The notes below the pieces were generated by a model. That model was not told the DNA's origin. It saw nothing but the letters and a program-made list of their open reading frames with translations, and did no database searches. Position numbers and translations under genes: made by a program. This document shows, piece by piece, positions 51,998-61,512 of a DNA stretch of 64,000 bases; the stretch's first letter is position 1; each line of letters opens with the position of its first letter. Source of the DNA: Acidobacteriota bacterium (lineage in GTDB: Bacteria; Acidobacteriota; Vicinamibacteria; Vicinamibacterales; CAVVIG01). The stretch is from the NCBI GenBank assembly GCA_016195265.1, contig JACPZW010000037.1, forward strand, positions 55,965-119,964. The letters are read 5' to 3'.

Positions 51998-54073
51998 ATG
52001 AGGCCTTCTATGCGTACCGCCCTCGTCTCAGCTCTGGCGCTCCTGCTGCTCTCCTCCGCCGCTGAAGCGCGCGTCGTGCGGCTGCGCGTCGAGCGGCGCG
52101 AGATCGTCCTCAATGGACGCGCGTTCGGCGCCGCGGGCGCGTACGAGAAGCTCGTGGGCAAGGTCGACTTCGGCCTCGACCCCGCCAACCCGCGCAACGA
52201 CATCATCGTGGACCTGAAGCTGGCGCCGCGGAACGCGCGCGGTGAAGTCGAATCGAGCGCCGACTTCTACATGCTGAAGCCGGTCGACCCGCGCCGCGGC
52301 AACGGACGGCTCTTCTACGAGGTCGGCAACCGCGGCGGCAAGTCGATGCTCGCCAACTTCCAGAAAGCGACGAGTTCTTCGGATCCCACGACCGAGGCCG
52401 AGTTCGGCGACGGCGCATTGATGCGCCAGGGCTTCACGCTGCTGTGGATGGGCTGGCAGTGGGACGTGCCCGAACGCACGGGCGTGATGCGGATGGACAT
52501 GCCGGTGGCCACCCTTCGAGAGCCTCGGGGTGGTCCCGAGCCGGGTCGAGGGACCACCGACAACGGCAAACAGATCACCGGCCTCGTGCGCGGCAACTTC
52601 ATCCTGAACGCGCGCTCGGAGACGGCGCCGGTCGCCGATCGCAATCACAAAGCATACGCGCCGATCGATCCGAACAGCACCGAGAACACGATGACTGTAC
52701 GAGACGATCCAATCGCGCGCGGCCAGCTGATCCCGCGATCGAAGTGGCGCTTCGTCAACGGCGCGGCCGGCCCTCTAAGTAATGTCTCGCTCGACGGCGG
52801 CTTCGAGCCCGGCCGCATCTATGACGTCGTCTATCGCGCGGCCGATCCGAAGGTGGTCGGCGTCGGCCTGTCCGGGGCCCGCGATCTCATCAGTTTCCTG
52901 AAGTACGACTCGTCCGCCGAAAATCCGACCCCCGGCCTCCGCTACGCGATCGGCTGGGGCGTCTCGCAGAGCGGACGCTATCTGCGCCACTTCCTCTATC
53001 AGGGCTTCAACGAGGACGAGTCAGGCCGGAAGGTGTTCGACGGCGTGTTCGATCAGGTGGGCGGATCGGGCCGCGGGTCGTTCAACCACCGCTTCGGCCA
53101 GGCGTCGCGCGACGCGCTGCAGTACTTCAACATTCTCTTCCCGGTCGATCTCTTTCCGTTCACCGACGGACCTGAAACCGATCCAGAAACCGGCGTCGTG
53201 GACAGCATCCTCGCGCGCGCCGAGCGGACGAACACCGCGCCGAAAGTCTTTCATCTGCTGACGAACTCGGAGTACTTCAATCGCGCCGGCTCGCTCGTCC
53301 ACATGGACCCGACCGGAATGGAGGACGCGGATCTGCCGGCGAACACGCGCACCTACATGATCGCGTCGGCGCCGCACGGTCCCGGCCCGTTTCCACCGGC
53401 GTCCAACAAGAGCGGCGATCTCGTCGGCCGCGCCGTGCTCAATCCGCTCAACTACTCGCCGGCGATTCGGGCGCTGTTCCGCGCGCTCGACCGCTGGATC
53501 GTCGACGATGTCGCGCCGCCGCCGAGCGCGATTCCGCGAATCGCCGACGGAACGTTGGTGACGCCCGACAGGGCCGGCTGGCCGGCGATTCCCGGCTACC
53601 AGCTGCCACAGCAGCCGCTGCGCGCGTTCCATCTCAACTTCGGTCCCGACTGGAACAAGGGCATCGTCGGCGTCGAGCCGCCGGAAGTCGGCAAGCCGTT
53701 CGTCGCGAAGGTGCCCGCGGTCGACGCGGACGGCAACGTGCGATCGGGAATCAGACTGCCGGACATTGCCGTGCCGCTGGCGACGCAGGCGGGCTGGAAT
53801 TATCGCGACGCGTCGATCGGATCGCCGGATCGGCTCGCGGGGGAAATCGGATCGTACATTCCGTTCGCGCACACGCGCGCCGAGCGCGAGAAGGCGAACG
53901 ATCCGCGGCCGTCGATCGAGGAGCGCTACCGCAATCGCGACGAGTACGTCGGCAAGTTCGCAGCGGCGGCGCTCGACCTCGTCGCGCGCGGCTACATGCT
54001 GCCTGAGGACGTCGCCGATCAACTGAAGCACGCCGTCGAACACTACGACTGGGCGATGGGAAGAAAGAACTAG
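51998..54073 (+). CDS. Secreted alpha/beta-hydrolase-domain protein (PF20091-like)
   Basis: 691 residues from the ATG at 51998 (alternative 52010); the signal peptide ends AAEAR. The order AFGAAGAYEKLVGKVDFGLD, LFYEVGNRGGKS and IGWGVSQSGRYLRHFLYQGF (nucleophile-elbow type G-S-Q-S-G) matches a large exported hydrolase family of unknown substrate. A hairpin repeat is inserted in the coding region at about 52529-52558. Confidence 0.8.
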   Translation: MRPSMRTALVSALALLLLSSAAEARVVRLRVERREIVLNGRAFGAAGAYEKLVGKVDFGLDPANPRNDIIVDLKLAPRNARGEVESSADFYMLKPVDPRRGNGRLFYEVGNRGGKSMLANFQKATSSSDPTTEAEFGDGALMRQGFTLLWMGWQWDVPERTGVMRMDMPVATLREPRGGPEPGRGTTDNGKQITGLVRGNFILNARSETAPVADRNHKAYAPIDPNSTENTMTVRDDPIARGQLIPRSKWRFVNGAAGPLSNVSLDGGFEPGRIYDVVYRAADPKVVGVGLSGARDLISFLKYDSSAENPTPGLRYAIGWGVSQSGRYLRHFLYQGFNEDESGRKVFDGVFDQVGGSGRGSFNHRFGQASRDALQYFNILFPVDLFPFTDGPETDPETGVVDSILARAERTNTAPKVFHLLTNSEYFNRAGSLVHMDPTGMEDADLPANTRTYMIASAPHGPGPFPPASNKSGDLVGRAVLNPLNYSPAIRALFRALDRWIVDDVAPPPSAIPRIADGTLVTPDRAGWPAIPGYQLPQQPLRAFHLNFGPDWNKGIVGVEPPEVGKPFVAKVPAVDADGNVRSGIRLPDIAVPLATQAGWNYRDASIGSPDRLAGEIGSYIPFAHTRAEREKANDPRPSIEERYRNRDEYVGKFAAAALDLVARGYMLPEDVADQLKHAVEHYDWAMGRKN
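52529..52558. repeat. Hairpin repeat within a coding sequence
   Basis: GGTGGTCCC (52529-52537) and GGGACCACC (52550-52558) form perfect arms around a 12-nt loop. The translated stretch, roughly LREPRGGPEPGRGTTD, looks like a loop insertion in an otherwise conserved domain. Confidence 0.6.
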
Positions 54074-54109
54074 GAAGGGAGAACTGACTTGCCACGATAG
54101 AATTGCCTC

Positions 54110-54547
54110 ATGCGTGAGGTTCTTTCGTCGGACATTGAACGCGCTGTCGCGCGCTGTGCTTCGAAGCGTCAGGAGATCGCGGCCGCCTACGTCTTTGGCT
54201 CGGTCGCGACGGGCCGAGCGCGCAAGGACAGCGACGTCGACGTCGCTGTCCTGCTCGGGCGCCCTCTGTCGGCGAGCCGCGCGTTGTCCTACCGTCTGAA
54301 GCTCATGGCCGATCTTGGTTCCGCGCTGCATCGCTCGGATGTGGACCTCGTACTGCTCAACGACGCCTCGCCGCTGCTGGCGCATCGCGTGCTCTCGAAG
54401 GGCCGGCTCGTCTTCGAGCGATCGCGATCGGCCCGTGTGCGATTCCAGGTGCGGACCGCCAGCCGATACGCGGACGTCATTCCGATGTACGAGACGCAGA
54501 TCCGCTACTTGAAGCGCCAAGCGCGAACGGGCGGACTTCGTGGTTGA
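54110..54547 (+). CDS. Minimal nucleotidyltransferase (MntA-like antitoxin)
   Basis: 145 residues. GSVATGRARKDSDVDVAVLL carries the GSx10DxD motif with Gly30, Ser31, Asp42 and Asp44; LHRSDVDLVLL gives the third acidic residue. In MNT/HEPN pairs the MNT protein inactivates the HEPN toxin by AMPylating it. It overlaps the HEPN gene by eight bases. Confidence 0.9.
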   Translation: MREVLSSDIERAVARCASKRQEIAAAYVFGSVATGRARKDSDVDVAVLLGRPLSASRALSYRLKLMADLGSALHRSDVDLVLLNDASPLLAHRVLSKGRLVFERSRSARVRFQVRTASRYADVIPMYETQIRYLKRQARTGGLRG

Positions 54548-54956
54548 TCGACACGTCGTTCGGGCGCGTATCGGGAAGATCCGCGAGTACGTCGCGCTGC
54601 TCCGGAAGATCCGCGGCATGGCGGACGAATCGCGCTTCGTCAAGGATCCGCTGATCTACGGGAACGCTGAACGCTACTTACAGCTGGCGATTCAGGCCGT
54701 CCTCGACGTGAGCAATCACATCGTCGCGGACCTCGGCGTCAATCTGCCCGCCGACAACAAGGAGCTGTTCGACCTGCTGGCGAAGCGTAAGATTGTCCCG
54801 GCCCGGCTGGCACGCAAGCTGGCGCCGATGGCCGGGGTCAGGAATCTGCTCGTGCACGAGTACATGGAAATCGATCGGCATCGCGTGTACGCCACGCTCA
54901 AGAACGATCTGGGAGATTTCGAGGCGTTCGTCAAGGCGGTAAGCACGCTGCTCTGA
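54540..54956 (+). CDS. HEPN-domain ribonuclease toxin (HepT-like)
   Basis: 138 residues, GTG start at 54540 (TTG at 54543 also possible). RNLLVHEY contains the Rx4HxY motif: Arg101, His106 and Tyr108, where the tyrosine is the AMPylation site in characterised HepT proteins. The rest is a helical bundle (AERYLQLAIQAVLDVSNHIV). With the MNT gene it forms a complete toxin-antitoxin module. Confidence 0.9.
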   Translation: MVDRHVVRARIGKIREYVALLRKIRGMADESRFVKDPLIYGNAERYLQLAIQAVLDVSNHIVADLGVNLPADNKELFDLLAKRKIVPARLARKLAPMAGVRNLLVHEYMEIDRHRVYATLKNDLGDFEAFVKAVSTLL

Positions 54957-54969
54957 ACAAGGAGAACGT

Positions 54970-55452
54970 ATGAAGAACGCCCTCTCGACAGCCGCGCTGG
55001 TCCTGCTCGTTTCCGTCTCAGCGCGCGCGCAAAACGCCATGCCGAACTTCTCCGGCACCTGGACGCTCGACCTCGCGAAGAGCGACTTCGGACCGGCGCC
55101 GCCGCCCGATTCCGTGGTCATGACGATCGACCACAAGGAGCCCAGCCTGAAGTCGACGACCGTGCAGAAAGGCCAGCAGGGTGATGCGGCCAACGAGAGC
55201 ACCATCACCACCGACGGCAAGGAGAACGTCAACAGGCTGCGCGCCGCGGGCATGGAGCAGGACGTGAAGTCCACGTCGAAGTGGAACGGGAAGAGGCTGA
55301 CGACCGAGCGGGGGTTTGAGATTCAGGGCATGAGCATCGGCATGAACGACGCGTGGGAACTCTCGGACGATGGCAAGGTTCTGACCATCGTCCGGGAGAT
55401 CAATACTCCGCAGGGGAGTTTCTCGACGCGAATGGCGTTCAACAAGCAGTAG
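54970..55452 (+). CDS. Secreted lipocalin-like hypothetical protein
   Basis: 160 residues with a signal peptide ending ARAQN. PNFSGTWTLDLAKSDFGP, then DHKEPSL and LTTERGFEIQGM follow the pattern of a small secreted beta-barrel family common in Acidobacteriota. Function unknown. An AAGGAGAACGT ribosome binding site precedes the ATG. Confidence 0.75.
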   Translation: MKNALSTAALVLLVSVSARAQNAMPNFSGTWTLDLAKSDFGPAPPPDSVVMTIDHKEPSLKSTTVQKGQQGDAANESTITTDGKENVNRLRAAGMEQDVKSTSKWNGKRLTTERGFEIQGMSIGMNDAWELSDDGKVLTIVREINTPQGSFSTRMAFNKQ

Positions 55453-55488
55453 ACGAGTCGATCTCGTGTCTGGCAGTGCGAGGCCAGC

Positions 55489-57633
55489 GTGGGTTACACA
55501 CTCGAGCATCGCACGACGAGGACGATCGAAAAAGGCGCGCACGCGCCGCTGGGGGCCACGCTCACCGCCGGCGGCGTGAACTTCGCGCTCTACTCGGAGC
55601 ACGCCGCCGAGGTGTTCCTCCTGCTGTTCGACGACCCGGACGGAGCGCCCACCGACGTCATTCGACTCGACCAGCGCGACAAGTTCATCTGGCACGCGCT
55701 CGTCAGAGGAGTGCAGGCGGGGCAGCTCTACGGCTACAAGGTTCGCGGCGAGTACCGTCCGGAGTGGGGACTTCGCTTCAACGACGCGAAGCTGCTCCTG
55801 GATCCGTACGCGAAGGCGGTCACCGGAAAGTTCCGCAACGTCAACAACCTGCTGCTCGCGTACGATCCGCGCCCGGCCGCGGGCGACCTCGTTCCGGACA
55901 CGCGCGACAACACGGCCATCGTACCGAAGGCCATCGTCGTCGACGACGCGTTCGACTGGCAGGGCGCGAGATCACCCGACCTCGCGATGGAGCAGCTGGT
56001 TATCTACGAGGTACACGTCAAAGGGTTCACCGCGCACGCTTCGTCTGGCGTCGAGTTTCCCGGCACCTATCTTGGGTTCATCGAGAAGATCCCGTACTTG
56101 ACCCGGCTCGGCATCAATACCGTGGAGCTGCTGCCCGCCCACGAGCATTACGTGGACGACGTTTTGATTGAGAAAGGTCTGACGAACTACTGGGCCTACA
56201 ACTCGATTGGATTCTTCGCTCCCGAAGTGTCCTACAGCACGAGACGCACGCCGGGCTGCCAGGTCGCGGAGTTCAAGGCGATGGTGCGCGAGCTGCACAA
56301 GGCCGGCCTGAAGATCATCCTCGACGTCGTCTACAACCACAGCGCCGAGGGCGGCGAGATGGGACCCACGCTCAGTTTTCGCGGCGTGGACAACGTCGCC
56401 TATTACAGCCTGACGGGCCCCCCCGAGGCGCCGCGGCGTTACTACCGGAACTACTCGGGCTGCGGCAACAGCTTGAATCTCGAAAGCCGGGCGTCGATCC
56501 GGCTCGTGATGGACTCGCTGCGCTACTGGATCGACGTCATGCACGTGGACGGGTTTCGTTTCGACCTCGCGTCGATCCTCGGGCGCTCGGAAGAGGGCGC
56601 CTTCCGCTCCTCGTCCGCCTTCTTCGACGCCGTGTCGCAGGATCCCGTGCTGACTCGCGCCATTCTGATCGCGGAGCCATGGGATCTCGGGACGTATCAG
56701 GTCGGAAATTTTCCGGTGGACTGGTCCGAATGGAACGGGCGATACCGCGACACCATTCGGCGTTTCGGGAAGGGCGACGCCGGGCAGCTGGCCGACCTCG
56801 GGTGGCGTCTTACGGGCTCGGCCGACCTGTACGGCGAGGACGGCCGCTCCGCCTTCAACAGCGTCAATTTCATCACCTGCCACGACGGCTTCACGCTCTG
56901 CGACCTGGTGTCCTACAACGACAAGCACAACGAGGCGAACGGCGAACAGAATCGGGACGGATCGAGCGACAACCATTCATGGAACTGCGGCGTGGAAGGC
57001 GACACCACCGATCCGGGCGTGCTCGCCCTGCGCCGCCAGCTGACGAAGAACTTCACCTGCATGCTGCTGTTCGCATCGGGGACCCCCATGATTCTGGGCG
57101 GCGACGAGTTCGCGCGCACGCAGCGCGGCAACAACAACGCTTACTGCCAGGACAACGAGATCAGCTGGTTCGACTGGAACCTGGCGTCGCGAAACCAGGA
57201 CCTCGTCGCGTTCTTCCAGAAAGCGATCGCGTTCACGCGCCGTTTCCCCGTACTGCAGCGCCGGAAATTTTTCCTCGGCGAGGATCTGGACGATGACGCC
57301 GTGCCGGATCTGACGTGGTTCTCGCCGGACCTGGGATATCCGCGGTGGCAGGATGCCGAGGCGCGCACGCTGTGCTACCAGCTCGATGCCAGCGAGGACG
57401 GATCCGATCCGGGCGTGGACCGCTTGTTCTTCATCTTGAACGGCCACTTCGAGCCGCAGCGGGTGGCGCTGCCGCCGCTCGCGTCCGGCCGCGACTGGCA
57501 TCGCGCCGTCGACACGAGCCTTCCGGACGGCGAGGATTTCGCGGCGCCCGGCCGCGAAGTGCGCCTCGATCCGCCGGATCACTACGTGATCAACCCGCGG
57601 AGCGTCGTCGTGCTGCTCGCGCGCCGGCCATAG
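55489..57633 (+). CDS. glgX: Glycogen debranching enzyme
   Basis: 714 residues from a GTG start. The N-terminal CBM48 domain (TAGGVNFALYSEHAAEVFLLLF) precedes the GH13 barrel, in which Asp359 (DGFRFDLAS), Glu396 (IAEPWD) and Asp466 (TCHDGFTL) are the predicted nucleophile, acid/base and third acid. It removes alpha-1,6 branches from limit-dextrin glycogen or acts as isoamylase. No other glycogen genes are near. Confidence 0.93.
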   Translation: MGYTLEHRTTRTIEKGAHAPLGATLTAGGVNFALYSEHAAEVFLLLFDDPDGAPTDVIRLDQRDKFIWHALVRGVQAGQLYGYKVRGEYRPEWGLRFNDAKLLLDPYAKAVTGKFRNVNNLLLAYDPRPAAGDLVPDTRDNTAIVPKAIVVDDAFDWQGARSPDLAMEQLVIYEVHVKGFTAHASSGVEFPGTYLGFIEKIPYLTRLGINTVELLPAHEHYVDDVLIEKGLTNYWAYNSIGFFAPEVSYSTRRTPGCQVAEFKAMVRELHKAGLKIILDVVYNHSAEGGEMGPTLSFRGVDNVAYYSLTGPPEAPRRYYRNYSGCGNSLNLESRASIRLVMDSLRYWIDVMHVDGFRFDLASILGRSEEGAFRSSSAFFDAVSQDPVLTRAILIAEPWDLGTYQVGNFPVDWSEWNGRYRDTIRRFGKGDAGQLADLGWRLTGSADLYGEDGRSAFNSVNFITCHDGFTLCDLVSYNDKHNEANGEQNRDGSSDNHSWNCGVEGDTTDPGVLALRRQLTKNFTCMLLFASGTPMILGGDEFARTQRGNNNAYCQDNEISWFDWNLASRNQDLVAFFQKAIAFTRRFPVLQRRKFFLGEDLDDDAVPDLTWFSPDLGYPRWQDAEARTLCYQLDASEDGSDPGVDRLFFILNGHFEPQRVALPPLASGRDWHRAVDTSLPDGEDFAAPGREVRLDPPDHYVINPRSVVVLLARRP

Positions 57634-57666
57634 GAGCCCGCGGGGCGTTACTCGGACGGGCTCCTA
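57631..57666. terminator. Perfect inverted repeat after glgX
   Basis: TAGGAGCCCG (57631-57640) and CGGGCTCCTA (57657-57666) include the stop codon of glgX and form a 10-bp stem with a 16-nt loop. There is no clear T-run, so an intrinsic terminator is possible but not certain. Confidence 0.5.
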
Positions 57667-57748
57667 GCATTGGATGGGTCGAGATCTTTCGCAAGGAAAC
57701 CGGATCAGAAGAACTCAACCTCCTAAGACTCGAAGACCGCCCCAGATT

Positions 57749-58250
57749 TCACTCCACGCACATGAAAGAGCCTTCGAGTTGCTCGTCTCCAGGGGCGGCG
57801 CTCCATCGACTGCCACGCGCGGCCCAGTTCGGAAACTCGCGAAAGTCCTGCGCCACGTGAGGCAATGCCCCAAGGGCTGCGACGAGGGCGTCGGCCCGAT
57901 CGTAGAGCGCGTCGCCTGGGCGTTTGACTCCTTTTACGCCGTGCCTGAGATAGTGCAGGAGCGCCTGAACCTCCGGTAGCGCCGCCTGCGGACCAACTAA
58001 CGCCCGAACGAACTTGGACGCTGGCGGCGACCGCGGTGGGGCGATTCAATACGCTGGCGAGCATCACAGCGCCGTGGTCGGTGAAGGCGTACGGGCGGCC
58101 CTTGCGATGCTGCGCGCGTCCGGTTTTCAAGGTTGCAATTTGCGACCTTAAAGAGTCAGCTTCTTCAGCAGTCAGCTGAAACATGAAGTCGTCTGGGAAG
58201 CGCCAGCGGTTGCGTTTCGCTTGCTCGTTCGTGGGGGTCTTCTTCGGCAT
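57749..58250 (-). pseudogene. Decayed ORF6N-domain protein
   Basis: Residues 8-80 read QAKRNRWRFPDDFMFQLTAE, then SLRSQIATLKTGRAQHRKGR and YAFTDHGAVMLASVLNRPTAV, which is ORF6N sequence; the N-terminal part of the domain is missing between MPKKT and here. After about residue 82 (near 58004) the frame shifts, and FVRALVGPQAALPEVQALL continues in another frame to a stop at 57749. This is phage-type regulator debris. The rest of 57634-58420 holds no other recognisable gene. Confidence 0.7.
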
Positions 58251-58292
58251 TCGTCGCTAATTGTAGGGGGGTCGCACGTGCCGCGGGAAGTC

Positions 58293-58329
58293 TACGGCAC
58301 GACTGGCAGCACGATGTGCGACGGCCTGG
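58293..58329. repeat. Copy of the CocE gene's last codons
   Basis: 37 bp, differing at two positions from 59638-59674, the 3' end of the CocE hydrolase gene. Read on the minus strand both encode RPSHIVLPVVP and a TAG stop. They flank the DUF4143 gene as direct repeats. Confidence 0.85.
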
Positions 58330-58368
58330 GGAGCTGTCCGGCCAGGCGTCGGCGGCGTCCCTTCGGAA

Positions 58369-58409
58369 TACCATGAAATCTCTGTGAACGGCGCAGAGAT
58401 TTCATGGTA
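58369..58409. promoter_or_regulatory. 16-bp inverted repeat upstream of the DUF4143 gene
   Basis: TACCATGAAATCTCTG (58369-58384) and CAGAGATTTCATGGTA (58394-58409) are exact reverse complements around a 9-nt loop, 11 bp before the ATG. Palindromes of this kind near DUF4143-type genes suggest autoregulation, or an end of a transferred cassette. Confidence 0.75.
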
Positions 58410-58420
58410 GCGTACGTGCC

Positions 58421-59596
58421 ATGATCCGACGGCCCGCTCATCGGCAGCGCGTGGTGGATCTGCTGCGGCGGCATCCCGTCGTCGCCATCCTCGGCGCCCG
58501 CCAGATCGGCAAGACCACGCTGGCCCGGCAGGTGGCCGCCAGCCTCGGGCTGCCCACGCGGTTCGTCGATCTGGAAGACCCGCGGGAAGTCGCCAGGCTG
58601 GCCGATCCGATGCTGACGCTCGCGCCCCTTCGGGGCCTCGTGATCCTCGACGAGATCCAGCGGCGGCCGGAGCTGTTTCCGGTCCTGCGCGTGCTCGCCG
58701 ACCGCCCGCGACGGCCGGCGCGGTTTCTCGTGCTGGGCAGCGCGTCACCGGACCTGCTGCACCAGACGTCGGAGTCGCTGGCCGGCCGGATTGCCTATCA
58801 CGAGCTGGGCGGGTTCACGCTTGGTGAGATCGCACCGGCGCAGGCGGAACGACTGTGGCTGCGCGGCGGATTCCCTCGCGCCTTCCTCGCGGCGTCCACC
58901 GCCGTCAGCCGGGAGTGGCGGCGGGAGTTCATCCGGACCTACCTCGAGCGGGACTTGCCGCAGCTCGGGGTCGGCGTGCCCGCGACGACGCTACGCCGAT
59001 TCTGGACCATGCTCGCGCACTATCACGGTCAACTGTGGAACGCGTCGGAATTCGGCCGCGCGTTCGGCGTGGCCGACACGACCATCCGGCGCTACCTCGA
59101 TGCCCTGACCGCGACGTTCGTCGTGCGCCAGTTGCAGCCCTGGCACGCGAACGTGCGCAAGCGGCAGGTCAAGGCGCCGAAGGTGTACGTCGCCGACAGC
59201 GGTCTGCTTCACACGCTCCTCGACATCTCCGACACGATCGGCCTCGAGCACCATCCCAAAGTGGGCGCCTCGTGGGAAGGGTTCGCGCTCACGCAAGTCA
59301 TCGAGCGCCTGCAGGCGCACGCCGACCAGTGCTTTTTCTGGCGCACGCACACGGGCGCCGAACTGGATCTGCTCGTCGTTCACGGCCGCCGACGGTTCGG
59401 GTTCGAGTTCAAGCGATCGACGACCCCTGCAATCACGCCGTCAATGCGCTCCGCGCTTCAGGATCTGAAGATCGACCGGCTCGAGGTTGTGCACGCGGGC
59501 ACGGAGACATTCCCGCTCGCGTCACGCGTACGAGCCGTGGCCCTCGTCAGATTGCTGAAGGATCTCGAACCGCTGAATGCCCGCGTTCTCGCCTGA
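58421..59596 (+). CDS. AAA ATPase with DUF4143 domain
   Basis: 391 residues. Walker A is GARQIGKTTLAR with Lys31; FVDLEDPREVARLADP and GLVILDEIQRRPELFPVLRV follow the AAA_14 pattern, and YVADSGLLHTLLDI, then FFWRTHTGAELDLLV is the DUF4143 nuclease-like end. These ATPases are often horizontally transferred; function not established. The gene sits between two copies of the CocE 3' end. Confidence 0.88.
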   Translation: MIRRPAHRQRVVDLLRRHPVVAILGARQIGKTTLARQVAASLGLPTRFVDLEDPREVARLADPMLTLAPLRGLVILDEIQRRPELFPVLRVLADRPRRPARFLVLGSASPDLLHQTSESLAGRIAYHELGGFTLGEIAPAQAERLWLRGGFPRAFLAASTAVSREWRREFIRTYLERDLPQLGVGVPATTLRRFWTMLAHYHGQLWNASEFGRAFGVADTTIRRYLDALTATFVVRQLQPWHANVRKRQVKAPKVYVADSGLLHTLLDISDTIGLEHHPKVGASWEGFALTQVIERLQAHADQCFFWRTHTGAELDLLVVHGRRRFGFEFKRSTTPAITPSMRSALQDLKIDRLEVVHAGTETFPLASRVRAVALVRLLKDLEPLNARVLA

Positions 59597-59636
59597 AAGG
59601 CTTGCGCTGCGAGTCTCGCGCTCTCGTCGCGCTACG

Positions 59637-61505
59637 CTACGGGACGACCGGCAGCACGATGTGCGACGGCCTGGTGCGTGAGACGTAGACGCGCTGCGTG
59701 GCGGTGACGAAGTCCCCCGCCTTCGCCGCGTAGATGCTCGGCACGAACTTCTGCGGATTGCGATCGATCAGCGGAAACCACGTCGACTGGACCTGCACCA
59801 TTATTGAATGTCCCTTGAGAAACACGTGATCGTGATGGCGCAGCGGGATCGCGAATTCGGTCGACTGGTTCGGCACGAGCGCCTGCGGATGCTCGTAGCT
59901 CTTGTTGTAGCGGCCGCGCCGGATTTCCATCGCAATCGGCAGCTCGTAGCCATTCAGCGACTTCGCATACTCGCCGGGCGGCGGTCCGTTTTCGGGACTC
60001 CACGCGTTCTGCTGCGCGTCCTCCGGGTAGACGTCAATCAGCTTCACGACGAAGTCGCTGTCGGATCCCGAGGTCGACGCGAACAGATCCGCCGACAGCT
60101 CACCGGTGATCGTGAGATCGCGATCGAGCGGCGGGCTTACCCACCTCGCGACGTCGGGACGATGATCCGCGAACCGCTGATCGGCCACCTCCCATCGGCG
60201 CCAGTCGCCTTCGGGATACGTCGGCGAGATCGGCCGCGCGCGATACGGCACGGGATTGGCCGGATCGGAGATGTACTGCACGAACGCGTCGCTCGCGATT
60301 GGCGCGTCGAACGAGAGCACGCCGTGCTCGCGCAGGTACAGGTTCGTCGGCGTGGACGGCGGCGGCCACGCGGCGTAGGTGCGCCACGTGTTGGATCCGG
60401 TCTGAAATGTCGACGCCTCCCACGGACACTTCCTGCCCTCGCCGTACAGCCAGTAGTGGAACCACGGTGCTTCGATCTTCTCGCGGAATTCGACGGCCGT
60501 GTCGTGCCCGCCGAACGGAATCAGGCCGATGGACTCGGCCTTCGCGTTGTGCCACTGGCCGTGGAACCACGGGCCGGCGACGATGAAGTTGTTGCGGCTG
60601 GGATCGCTCTGCTCGGAGCGGCGGTAAATCTCCCACGGGCCCCACGGATCCTCCTGATCCCAGAACCCGGCGACGTTCAGGTTCGGCACCGACGCGCCGC
60701 GAAGCTGATTCACCCAGGCTTCCGCTTTCCAGAAGGCGTCGTAATCAGGGTGCGAGACGATCGAGTTCCAGTACGGAATCGAGCGGTGCAGATAGCGCGC
60801 GTTGATGTTCGACAGCGGACCGAGATTCAGATACCAGGAGTAGGTGTCGTAGGTTTCGAAGTCGAAATGCGTGTTGGCGTTCTTGTCGGCTTGTTCGTAG
60901 ACGGCGTACTCGAATGCATAGCTTTCCCGCAGCGCACCGAACCGGTGGTCATCGTCGTTCATCCACTGATCCGCCGGCGACGCCTGTTCGGAGATCGCCT
61001 TGAGCGCCGGATGCGGGTGCAGCAGCGTCATCGCCGCCGTCAGGCCGTCGTACGACACGCCGTAGATGCCGACATTGCCGTTGCTGTGCGGCACGTTCTT
61101 CACCAGCCAGTCGATCGAATCGTACGCATCGGTCGTCTCGCTGGTGGCTGTGGGATTCTGCAAATTCACTTTCGACGACAGCTTGAACGTCCCTTCCGAT
61201 CCGAATCGTCCGCGTAGATTCTGAACGACGAAGATGTAGCCGTCGTTGACGAGATCCTTCAGCGCGGCGCTGCCCATGCCGTTCGCGTTCGCCGGAACGC
61301 CGTACGGCGTGCGCCTGAAGAGAATCGGCAGTGGACCGCTCACCTTCGTCGGCGTGAGGATTACGGTCTCCAGCTTGACGCCGTCCCGCACGGGGATCAT
61401 CACGTGCTGGTAGGCAAACGGGGGAACCTGCGCTGCTCCCTGATACGTGAGCAGCGCGGTCGCCATCGCCGAAAACACAGCGCGACTCGCGGTCCGCATG
61501 AACAT
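59637..61505 (-). CDS. Secreted CocE/NonD-family hydrolase
   Basis: 622 residues from the Met at 61505, with GGAG 11 bases upstream; MFMRTASRAVFSAMATALL is the export signal. VMIPVRDGVKLETVILTPTK, IYGVSYDGLTAAMTLLHPHP (nucleophile elbow G-V-S-Y-D-G) and DLFASTSGSDSDFVVKLIDV are characteristic of X-Pro dipeptidyl-peptidase-like/CocE hydrolases. Usual Ser is present in GVSYDG. It acts outside the cytoplasm on esters or peptides. Confidence 0.88.
   Translation of the reverse strand: MFMRTASRAVFSAMATALLTYQGAAQVPPFAYQHVMIPVRDGVKLETVILTPTKVSGPLPILFRRTPYGVPANANGMGSAALKDLVNDGYIFVVQNLRGRFGSEGTFKLSSKVNLQNPTATSETTDAYDSIDWLVKNVPHSNGNVGIYGVSYDGLTAAMTLLHPHPALKAISEQASPADQWMNDDDHRFGALRESYAFEYAVYEQADKNANTHFDFETYDTYSWYLNLGPLSNINARYLHRSIPYWNSIVSHPDYDAFWKAEAWVNQLRGASVPNLNVAGFWDQEDPWGPWEIYRRSEQSDPSRNNFIVAGPWFHGQWHNAKAESIGLIPFGGHDTAVEFREKIEAPWFHYWLYGEGRKCPWEASTFQTGSNTWRTYAAWPPPSTPTNLYLREHGVLSFDAPIASDAFVQYISDPANPVPYRARPISPTYPEGDWRRWEVADQRFADHRPDVARWVSPPLDRDLTITGELSADLFASTSGSDSDFVVKLIDVYPEDAQQNAWSPENGPPPGEYAKSLNGYELPIAMEIRRGRYNKSYEHPQALVPNQSTEFAIPLRHHDHVFLKGHSIMVQVQSTWFPLIDRNPQKFVPSIYAAKAGDFVTATQRVYVSRTRPSHIVLPVVP
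59638..59674. repeat. Partner copy of the repeat at 58293-58329
   Basis: Last codons and stop of the intact CocE gene. The DUF4143 gene lies between the two copies. Confidence 0.85.
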
Positions 61506-61512
61506 GAAAGGG

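Noticed and set aside
53021..54643. 540-codon minus-strand frame across the PF20091 hydrolase and MNT genes
   Set aside because: Spans two unrelated, well-supported genes on the other strand.
59808..61217. 469-codon plus-strand frame opposite the CocE gene
   Set aside because: No motif; shadow frame.
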